26,723 nt of DNA, taken from positions 1 to 26,723 of the IMG/VR virus record IMGVR_UViG_3300042544_001444; one strand, 5' to 3'. Each line of letters begins with the position of its first letter. The stretch's first letter is position 1. The DNA comes from a virus. The notes beneath the pieces were generated by a model. The model worked only from the letters and a program-made list of their open reading frames with translations, was not told the DNA's origin and searched no databases. Made by a program: the position numbers and the translations under genes. Below, piece by piece: positions 21,348-26,723 of this stretch.

Positions 21348-21992
21348 ATGGGGACTGTTTGGACGTTTGGTGATAGTTTAACTGAAGGTTTTAAATCCGG
21401 AGACCTATGGGCAAGAACATATGTTGAGTGGAAAGGTTATATTCCAATGACATATGGTGAAATAGTTGCCGATAGATTTGGTTATCAAATAATAAACCTA
21501 GGTAAAGGAGGATCCGATAATTATTCAATATTTGAAATGTTTTGTAAAAACATAAATAAGTTTGAAGAGGATGATATTGTAATAATAGGTTGGTCGGATG
21601 TGGGTAGATTTAGATTGTCAAATAATAATGGGCACTGGACTTCAATTGTGCCTAATTTTTCAAATAATGTTAATAACATAGATAATATTAATCAAAATAC
21701 GGTCGACCAAATTTTAGTTAATAGAACTTCTGAGATTTATATAAATGAAGTTAATTCTTGGATTAATGTAATTAAAAAATCATTAAATGGGATTAAATTT
21801 GTTAGTTGGTCCACATTTAATAATGGAAAAATTAAAGGTTTATACATTAATGAAAAAATTGAATTGATTCTTAATGAAACGAATGGGGAAATAAAGGACG
21901 CACATTTTAGTGAATTGGGTCAAAAGACGGTCGCAGAACATATTATTAATAATATTAATAACGGAGAAGATTTAAAGCAAAAATTAATATAA
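21348..21992 (+). CDS. SGNH/GDSL-type hydrolase
   Basis: The 214-aa protein starts with TVWTFGDSLTEGFKSGD, the canonical GDSL block I with S10 as probable nucleophile. INLGKGGSDNYSIFEMF (49-65) carries the block II Gly and downstream Asn. DDIVIIGWSDVGRFRL is the block III strand with a Ser/Asp in the usual Asn position. The C-terminal KDAHFSELGQKTVAEHI holds D184 and H186 before SELG; the DxxH spacing is shortened to DxH. No signal peptide is present. It closes the plus-strand short-gene cluster, ending 1 bp before a strong terminator. A role in removing or moving acyl groups on sugars fits the rest of the window but is not demonstrated. Confidence 0.83.
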   Translation: MGTVWTFGDSLTEGFKSGDLWARTYVEWKGYIPMTYGEIVADRFGYQIINLGKGGSDNYSIFEMFCKNINKFEEDDIVIIGWSDVGRFRLSNNNGHWTSIVPNFSNNVNNIDNINQNTVDQILVNRTSEIYINEVNSWINVIKKSLNGIKFVSWSTFNNGKIKGLYINEKIELILNETNGEIKDAHFSELGQKTVAEHIINNINNGEDLKQKLI

Positions 21993-21993
21993 A

Positions 21994-22030
21994 AAAACCC
22001 TGACGTTAGTTGTAATTTTGTCAGGGTTTT
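21994..22030. terminator. Bidirectional rho-independent terminator
   Basis: An 11-bp perfect stem AAAACCCTGAC (21994-22004) pairs with GTCAGGGTTTT (22020-22030) around a 15-nt loop. A/T runs flank both sides, so it can terminate both the plus-strand SGNH gene ending at 21992 and the minus-strand 42-aa gene ending at 22043. Confidence 0.92.
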
Positions 22031-22042
22031 AATAAGGAACAA

Positions 22043-22171
22043 TTATCTTCCTTGTCCACGGTAGTTCTTTTCGGTTCTATCGTGTTTGTTGTGTGTTTTA
22101 GAAGCCTTACCACCCTTTCTTTTCCCAAAGGAAACCTTGGTTGAGGTAATCTTACCTTTCGCTTTCGCCAT
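22043..22171 (-). CDS. Very basic micro-protein, 42 aa
   Basis: The frame reads MAKAKGKITSTKVSFGKRKG, then GKASKTHNKHDRTEKNYRGQ and ends GR. It is about one-third Lys/Arg with several His and no hydrophobic core, so it is probably disordered and nucleic-acid binding, or a small virion-internal protein. It resembles ribosomal-protein tails in composition only. It is a single-gene unit on the minus strand, divergent from the PcfJ-like gene and closed by the shared terminator. GTATTTATT lies 15 bp before its ATG. The terminator, clean frame and absence of another gene here support it. Function is unknown. Confidence 0.75.
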   Translation of the reverse strand: MAKAKGKITSTKVSFGKRKGGKASKTHNKHDRTEKNYRGQGR

Positions 22172-22217
22172 AATTGTGTGTTTTTTAATAAATACACGTA
22201 TATTCTAACTTTTTTCG

Positions 22218-22225
22218 TATATTTG
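22218..22225 (+). promoter_or_regulatory. TATATTTG, Bacteroidota-type -7 element
   Basis: TATATTTG lies 17 bp before the ATG at 22243 and matches the Bacteroidota TAnnTTTG -7 element. The same TTTTnGTATATTTG context recurs at 25639-25646. No convincing -33 TTG is seen at the expected distance. Confidence 0.5.
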
Positions 22226-22242
22226 GTCCCTAAACTTACTTT

Positions 22243-24144
22243 ATGGAAGAAATGCTATTATACCAACGATTTTCTTATGCGAAGATTGTTCCCTATAAAA
22301 ACTATTCTAAAATACCTAGAAAACCAATAGAACATAGCGGGATTCATAAACAGTTAACATATGAAGACAGATATGGTGGTAATTTAACCACGGAATATTA
22401 CGACGGAGACGAGGGAGTTGGTCTATCACCTATGCTCGACCAGGCTAAAAATAAAAATACAAGATTCTTTATTTGGGACGATGAGTACAGAGATATACCC
22501 ATTATCAAATACGCATCTAAACACAAAGTAGACGGTGTTAGTGGTGTATTTTACACCACGAAAGATAGACACATTAAAAAATACTACGCAGAACCATTTT
22601 GTGAAATATTAGTGGTAATTCTTGAAAGATCGATTATAAGAAAAGGAGATAAGGTTACCATAAAAACAAATAGGTTTACTAAAAATAGATGTTTTAATCA
22701 AAAGTATTTTACTAAAAATAGATATACGACATCGCTCACATTTGACATGGAAAAGGGTGATTTTCTAGTCATTCAGAACAACAAAAGAGGTAAAAAGGGG
22801 GTAACTAATTTCAGAAAAAATAGTTTTTATGGTCTGAATGATTTTATCAAAAGCTCAGATGGTCCATTTAAATTTTTAAGAAATCATTTTTCTAAAAATA
22901 ATCGTTTATACAAAGAGTTAGATGCGGTATTTGATGACCAAAAGTTTAATCAAACATTGTATTCTATATTCAATAACATGATTTTATTCCCAACAGATAG
23001 TAAGATGTTCGGTAATTTATTTTATGAAGAAGTAATGAGGTGGTTTATTAATACTAAGAGAATAAAAACACCAAACGATTACAAAGAGTTATTATTAAGA
23101 TATTACCCAACCGAAAAATACTTAAAGAAAAACGATAGAAAATTAATCGCGTCCATATTAGACATCTACCAAATAAAATCTAAAATTACAATAAAGCTTT
23201 TACATGAAAAGCCTAACCTAGATTTGCGTTCACTTATTATCTTATGTTATTTATTCGGAGATCAATATCAAAAGTACATCGGTTCCATCCCTAAAGATAT
23301 GTTCGGTATCATGAACATGAGTAATGATACTGCACCGTCATCCTTAAAAATGATGATATCAATGTCTAACGATTATAAAAATCATGGGTATGATATCACC
23401 GATACAGAAAAAGAAAATCTAGTTAAAGTATTGACCAGCGAACCTGTGAAAGGAGTAACAGTAAATGAAAATTTTATTAGTCTAGTTAGAGATCACTTTA
23501 GAATGTTAAATAGAATACGAGAGTATGACCCAAACATAAGAATGAGAGCAAATAACATGACCAAATTTCACACGGAACACATGGAATTGTCTAAGATAAT
23601 TACACAAATTAAAAAGGGCTGGGTCATGCAATATTTTTATCCGGAAGAAACGGTTAGACAAATACAATTACCAATAAATGTATTCAAATCAATTGATATT
23701 GTTTCTGGAATGAAAGGGACTGACATGGACAATAATATTTTAATATACCCGCACGTATTAACTAGAGAGGAAGAATATGTTGAAGAAGGTAAGTTTATGC
23801 ATCATTGTGTTGCATCGTACGCTGAGACCGACACTTCAATAATCGTATCATTAAGAACCGAGGACAAAAGCGATAGAGTAACTTGTGAATTTAATATATC
23901 GGATGGGAGATTGATACAAGCAAAACATTTCTCAAATGCACAACCACCAAAATATTTTGAACATGCAATTGATGCGATTAGTGATTTAACTAGATTACAT
24001 GCAAGATTTGGTACACTTAATTGGTTGAAAAAAGAAAAAGTACCTATCAAAATAAATGGTGTTGAAATACCATTGGAAAAAAGAGAACCAAGAAGATTGA
24101 TTGATATCTTAAATTTAGACGACGCAGAACCTCTACCATTTTAA
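22243..24144 (+). CDS. PcfJ-like protein, first of a tandem pair
   Basis: The 633-aa protein has a C-terminal PcfJ-like region. LTREEEYVEEGKFMHHCVAS contains H520-H521-C522, and then TSIIVSLR, VTCEFNISDGRLIQAKHFS and a closing helix follow, the usual EG-x-x-MxHCV ... S-x-R ... Q order of the family. The N-terminal 270 residues are unassigned and rich in Lys, Tyr and Phe (RFTKNRCFNQKYFTKNRYTT), suggesting nucleic-acid contact. A middle helical block (LKKNDRKLIASILDIYQIKS, then LCYLFGDQYQKYI) is shared with the next gene. PcfJ is named after a protein of the conjugative plasmid pCF10, and its biochemical role is unknown. The gene has its own promoter-like TATATTTG upstream and is followed after 12 bp by a perfect inverted repeat. 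Confidence 0.75.
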   Translation: MEEMLLYQRFSYAKIVPYKNYSKIPRKPIEHSGIHKQLTYEDRYGGNLTTEYYDGDEGVGLSPMLDQAKNKNTRFFIWDDEYRDIPIIKYASKHKVDGVSGVFYTTKDRHIKKYYAEPFCEILVVILERSIIRKGDKVTIKTNRFTKNRCFNQKYFTKNRYTTSLTFDMEKGDFLVIQNNKRGKKGVTNFRKNSFYGLNDFIKSSDGPFKFLRNHFSKNNRLYKELDAVFDDQKFNQTLYSIFNNMILFPTDSKMFGNLFYEEVMRWFINTKRIKTPNDYKELLLRYYPTEKYLKKNDRKLIASILDIYQIKSKITIKLLHEKPNLDLRSLIILCYLFGDQYQKYIGSIPKDMFGIMNMSNDTAPSSLKMMISMSNDYKNHGYDITDTEKENLVKVLTSEPVKGVTVNENFISLVRDHFRMLNRIREYDPNIRMRANNMTKFHTEHMELSKIITQIKKGWVMQYFYPEETVRQIQLPINVFKSIDIVSGMKGTDMDNNILIYPHVLTREEEYVEEGKFMHHCVASYAETDTSIIVSLRTEDKSDRVTCEFNISDGRLIQAKHFSNAQPPKYFEHAIDAISDLTRLHARFGTLNWLKKEKVPIKINGVEIPLEKREPRRLIDILNLDDAEPLPF

Positions 24145-24156
24145 CTACACATTCCA

Positions 24157-24191
24157 AATAAATCCATGTATATTTTGTACATGGATTTATT
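24157..24191. repeat. Perfect 14-bp inverted repeat spanning the start of the second PcfJ-like gene
   Basis: AATAAATCCATGTA (24157-24170) is an exact reverse complement of TACATGGATTTATT (24178-24191), with the 7-nt loop TATTTTG. It covers a promoter-like TATATT at 24169-24174 and the ATG at 24181. It could be an operator, a start-codon-sequestering hairpin or the terminator of the upstream gene. It lacks a following T-run. Confidence 0.85.
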
Positions 24192-25596
24192 ATTCTCGTA
24201 CTCACAACAAAAAAAAGACAAGAATAGAAAAAAAGAAGATTCTATTAGTCAATGTTTGATGAGATTACATTTACAAAATGAAGAATTGACCTATGAGGGT
24301 ATATTTGATTTTGATTATGACAGATATGGAAAATCAAAACATGTGACATTTGAACACAATTTAATTTTAGATCTTAAAACTGGTGATATCATTGTTATTT
24401 ATAGAATAAAAAATAATTTAGGTACAGATGAAAAAATGTTTAGAAATAGTAATAATGAAAAAAAGAACAATTTTAAATTATTGTTTGATTTAGTTGAAAA
24501 TGGAATTGCACGAGGAGAAAAACGCAGGGGATATTGGGGGGTTAAGTATGAAAGGGCGGTCGAAAAAATATGTGATATCTTTGTCCAACAAATACAACCA
24601 AAATTTAAATCACAATTTCTTAAAGATAAGAATTATAAATTAAAACCTTTTTACAACACCATATATGATATGTTGGTGGATTATCATTTAGATTATAAAA
24701 ACATAAAAGGTCACGATTCGGTTTATTATGATATACAAAATGATTATCCAAAAAAGAAATGGCTTTTAAAAAATGATAATAAATTTTTACCAGCAGTTTT
24801 AGATTATTATGGTATAAAATCGAAATACTTGGTAAAAGAACTAAGTCAAAACTCAAGACAAATACAAATATCTACGTTAAACTATTTTTGTAAATTGTTT
24901 GGGGACAATCACATTGAATATATAAAAAGATTTATCTGGGAAATACATTGCTACGATCTACCACCAAATAAAAAGATACATTATTTAAAAAATGAATCTG
25001 AAAAAGAGTTTTTAATTAAAGTTATAAATGATTGGGAAATAGACACAATTAAAACCGATTCATTAATATATACTTTAAATAAATTATTTTCAATAAGAGA
25101 GCTTTTAGAACAAAGAGGACTTAATTTAAAATTTAAGGCAAAAAACGACAGTGAGTTTGATAATCTTATGGAAACATGGTCAGGACTTAAGTTACATTTT
25201 GCGAGAGGATATAAAGTTAGATATGTGATACCGGAGGACTTTGTGAAAGAAATAGAAGAAGAGATAATTGTTGGGGATTTATCGTTCAAACCTAAAATAT
25301 TATTAACCGAAGATGATTTCAGAATTGAGGGATACAATATGAAAAACTGTATGTCTAAACAATTTGCACACGGAGCAATTTACATGTTTGTCTCCTTACA
25401 ACATAAACGCAAAAAAATCAATTTACAATACAGGAAGGGCAATTTAATACAGTCATATGGTAAGGCTAATACCCCAGTAACTCAATTATTTGAGGAGGCC
25501 ACAAATATTTTAACATCAAGATTTAAAAAGTATCCAACAATTGAATGGAAAAAAGAAAAATATGACTTCTTAACTAATTCACATTCAATGTCTTAA
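24181..25596 (+). CDS. PcfJ-like protein, second of a tandem pair
   Basis: I prefer the ATG at 24181 (471 aa) over the ATG at 24166, because TATATT then lies 6 bp upstream as in other genes here. Both ATGs are inside the inverted repeat. KKKWLLKNDNKFLPAVLDYY then GIKSKYLVKELS and FCKLFGDNHIEYIK align with the matching block of the previous protein. The C-terminal IEGYNMKNCMSKQF then YMFVSLQ and NLIQSYGKA aligns with its HHC region, keeping the Cys (residue 390) but replacing HH with KN. The N-terminus is about 150 residues shorter. This is a diverged tandem duplicate. Loss of the His pair may mean a regulatory rather than catalytic copy. Confidence 0.72.
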   Translation: MDLLFSYSQQKKDKNRKKEDSISQCLMRLHLQNEELTYEGIFDFDYDRYGKSKHVTFEHNLILDLKTGDIIVIYRIKNNLGTDEKMFRNSNNEKKNNFKLLFDLVENGIARGEKRRGYWGVKYERAVEKICDIFVQQIQPKFKSQFLKDKNYKLKPFYNTIYDMLVDYHLDYKNIKGHDSVYYDIQNDYPKKKWLLKNDNKFLPAVLDYYGIKSKYLVKELSQNSRQIQISTLNYFCKLFGDNHIEYIKRFIWEIHCYDLPPNKKIHYLKNESEKEFLIKVINDWEIDTIKTDSLIYTLNKLFSIRELLEQRGLNLKFKAKNDSEFDNLMETWSGLKLHFARGYKVRYVIPEDFVKEIEEEIIVGDLSFKPKILLTEDDFRIEGYNMKNCMSKQFAHGAIYMFVSLQHKRKKINLQYRKGNLIQSYGKANTPVTQLFEEATNILTSRFKKYPTIEWKKEKYDFLTNSHSMS

Positions 25597-25638
25597 TAAT
25601 TTTATTCACATCCATTTTTTATTTTAAAAATATTTTGG

Positions 25639-25646
25639 TATATTTG
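25639..25646 (+). promoter_or_regulatory. TATATTTG, Bacteroidota-type -7 element
   Basis: TATATTTG, preceded by TTTTGG, lies 15 bp before the ATG at 25662. It matches TAnnTTTG and repeats the context seen at 22218-22225. It probably drives the run of small genes up to the IscA-like gene. Confidence 0.48.
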
Positions 25647-25661
25647 TTTAAAGGTTAGAAT

Positions 25662-25826
25662 ATGCAACAAAAAGAATCAAAAACAAACTCACACTTTTGG
25701 ATAAGTTTATTCAAAAGCGCATTAAGACTAACAGCTTGTTGGTTTTTATTTTATCAAATGTTCGGAAACACCGCAATACTATTGGGATTAGCAGAAGTAT
25801 TAGGTATTGCTGAAGAAATATTTTAA
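25662..25826 (+). CDS. Small single-pass membrane protein, 54 aa
   Basis: The frame reads MQQKESKTNSHFWISLFKSA, continues LRLTACWFLFYQMFGNTAIL and ends LGLAEVLGIAEEIF. A polar N-terminus of about 10 residues precedes one hydrophobic stretch (about residues 12-32) and an amphipathic end. It is the first gene after a promoter-like TATATTTG and is followed after 2 bp by another small membrane protein. I do not recognise it. The hydrophobic profile, promoter and tight spacing support a real gene; its role at the inner membrane is unknown. Confidence 0.65.
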   Translation: MQQKESKTNSHFWISLFKSALRLTACWFLFYQMFGNTAILLGLAEVLGIAEEIF

Positions 25827-25828
25827 TT

Positions 25829-26149
25829 ATGAAAAACGAAACAATTTTAAGGGGGTCGCTAGTATTTACGTTATTAATGTTAATATTCATGACATTTGAA
25901 TTTTTTCAAAAAGATGCGATGTATAATGAACTAAAGACATCAACAAGTCATACGATTACGAAAAAATTATATGACAGTTTGTTAAATGAAAATAGAATAT
26001 TGATTAATACAAATGATAGCGTCAGATCTGAATTATTTGTTAAAGAAACAATTATAATGAGATATGATATGGGATTAGATTTCCTAAAAGAAAGAAGACC
26101 TAACGAGCATAATTTAATAATGAATTTTATTAATACACAAACAGAATAA
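25829..26149 (+). CDS. Membrane-anchored small protein with helical ectodomain, 106 aa
   Basis: The first residues (MKNETILRGSLVFTLLMLIF) form an N-terminal transmembrane helix or uncleaved signal anchor (about 9-24), followed by MTFEFFQKDAMYNELKTSTS. The remaining 75 residues are charged and helical (TKKLYDSLLNENRILINTND, LFVKETIIMRYDMGLDFLKE) with coiled-coil character. This plan, one anchor plus a coiled-coil, resembles Rz-like spanins or small phage membrane regulators, but no lipobox or partner gene confirms a spanin. The stop shares one base with the next ATG at 26149. Confidence 0.65.
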   Translation: MKNETILRGSLVFTLLMLIFMTFEFFQKDAMYNELKTSTSHTITKKLYDSLLNENRILINTNDSVRSELFVKETIIMRYDMGLDFLKERRPNEHNLIMNFINTQTE

Positions 26150-26460
26150 TGAAACAGAATAAAGAACAAGAAATTAATTTAGGTAGTGGACATAATATGA
26201 TGATGAAATCCGCTAGGTTAGTTACGTCACATGAAACACTTTACCTAACAACGCCAGAGGATGGCACCATAATGCTAAACGTCAAAATAGAGGCAGATTT
26301 TGACACCGTACCAGAAGAATATCATGAAGTTTTCATGAACATGATGTCCGTGAAATATTTGAATAGAGTATCTTTTGGTGATAACCCATTCTCTCAATGT
26401 TTACCAGTACCTAAACGTAAATGGTATCAATTTTGGAGACCTAAAATTCAAAACTTATGA
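26149..26460 (+). CDS. Hypothetical protein, 103 aa
   Basis: The protein starts MKQNKEQEINLGSGHNMMMK and continues SARLVTSHETLYLTTPEDGT, then MLNVKIEADFDTVPEEYHEV, and ends in a basic aromatic tail (PKRKWYQFWRPKIQNL). The centre looks like a small mixed alpha/beta fold. The Trp/Lys-rich tail could touch a membrane or nucleic acid. I know no family. It shares its first base with the previous stop and its TGA overlaps the next ATG by 4 bp, so the three genes are probably translated together. Confidence 0.7.
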   Translation: MKQNKEQEINLGSGHNMMMKSARLVTSHETLYLTTPEDGTIMLNVKIEADFDTVPEEYHEVFMNMMSVKYLNRVSFGDNPFSQCLPVPKRKWYQFWRPKIQNL

Positions 26461-26606
26461 TGTACATAGCAATTGGTATTATCGGTACAATAATATGGAT
26501 GGCATTTGAAATGTGGAGAGCACCTATGTTAAAGGAAGAGGATGACGGTACTTGGAAAACCATAAAACCAACTAAGTCTTTGAAAGATTTCTTTAAGAGA
26601 AAGTAA
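26457..26606 (+). CDS. Small single-pass membrane protein, 49 aa
   Basis: ATGATG at 26457 overlaps the upstream TGA. The frame reads MMYIAIGIIGTIIWMAFEMW, then RAPMLKEEDDGTWKTIKPTK and ends SLKDFFKRK. Residues 3-19 are a clear hydrophobic helix at the very N-terminus, followed by a charged cytoplasmic tail. Function is unknown. The overlap with the previous gene and the membrane profile make it credible. The IscA-like gene starts 8 bp after its stop. Confidence 0.68.
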   Translation: MMYIAIGIIGTIIWMAFEMWRAPMLKEEDDGTWKTIKPTKSLKDFFKRK

Positions 26607-26614
26607 TTATTATT

Positions 26615-26723
26615 ATGATTACAATTAGTGAAGAGGCGATGCAACATTTAAGTGAGTTGATCACCGAAGAAAAAATTAATATTGACACACATCATCTTCG
26701 TGTGGGTGTAAAAGGTGGTGGAT
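26615..26723 (+). CDS. IscA/HesB-family iron-sulfur cluster carrier, 3' truncated
   Basis: Only the first 36 codons are visible, because the window ends inside the gene. MITISEEAMQHLSELI, then LRVGVKGGG, is the typical N-terminus of A-type carriers (IscA, ErpA, HesB). In the family GGG-CxG with the first of three cluster-binding cysteines follows at once, just outside this window. Complete members have about 105-120 residues and carry or deliver Fe-S clusters. Related genes are known in marine T4-like phages. Here it might support the Fe-S radical-SAM protein at the other end of the window or host metabolism; both ideas are inference. It continues the small-gene operon with an 8-bp gap. Confidence 0.88.
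   Translation, partial: MITISEEAMQHLSELITEEKINIDTHHLRVGVKGGG

Noticed and set aside
25948-26169. 73-codon minus-strand frame
   Set aside because: It lies antisense to the membrane-anchored 106-aa gene, which fits the tightly spaced operon.

Overview
The window looks like part of an AT-rich tailed-phage genome (Caudoviricetes, probably a T4-like myovirus), not bacterial chromosome. The phage signs are: a tail-fibre protein with Gly/Ser/Thr repeats and a C-terminal S74-type intramolecular chaperone; a small virion-type protein next to it; a short protein resembling the conserved core of the T4 gp23 major capsid protein; tightly packed, overlapping genes; and many very small genes. Shine-Dalgarno sequences are largely absent, start codons sit in A-rich contexts, and two upstream regions carry TATATTTG, which fits the Bacteroidota TAnnTTTG element. 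A Bacteroidota (flavobacterial) host is therefore my best inference, but it is not proven. No tRNA, rRNA, integrase, IS element or CRISPR array was seen, and no stretch over 300 bases lacks a gene.

Layout. (1) 1-7246, plus strand: end of a probable radical-SAM protein, a 2OG-Fe(II) oxygenase, an SGNH hydrolase, a 907-aa glycosyltransferase-glycosyltransferase-FkbM methyltransferase fusion, a methyltransferase, and a 705-aa protein ending in a BAHT/TibC-type autotransporter heptosyltransferase domain. (2) 7318-10239, plus strand: the tail fibre, a small virion-like protein, an unknown protein and another glycosyltransferase. (3) 18773-10227, minus strand: one long operon led by a ribbon-helix-helix protein, followed by two GT4 glycosyltransferases, two small proteins (one gp23-like), a GT2, two methyltransferases, an NAD-dependent epimerase and three more glycosyltransferases. 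(4) 18867-22171: short genes on both strands, including two further SGNH-like proteins, a DUF192 protein and a terminated basic micro-protein. (5) 22243-25596: two tandem paralogous PcfJ-like proteins. (6) 25662-26723: small membrane or unknown proteins and the start of an IscA/HesB iron-sulfur carrier.

How the genes may work together. Nine genes carry about eleven glycosyltransferase domains, accompanied by four methyltransferase domains, one sugar epimerase and three SGNH hydrolases. This is enough to build and modify a sizeable glycan. The BAHT-like enzyme belongs to a family that puts heptose on serines of repetitive surface proteins. It lies 71 bp upstream of a fibre whose repeat is almost entirely Gly, Ser and Thr. 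The most interesting hypothesis is that this phage glycosylates, methylates and perhaps acylates or deacylates its own fibre or other virion protein. Modification of host surface glycans is the main alternative. A recurring promoter-like arrangement (TTGACA-like, 17 bp, TATATT, 6-7 bp, ATG) at five gene starts suggests leaderless transcripts.
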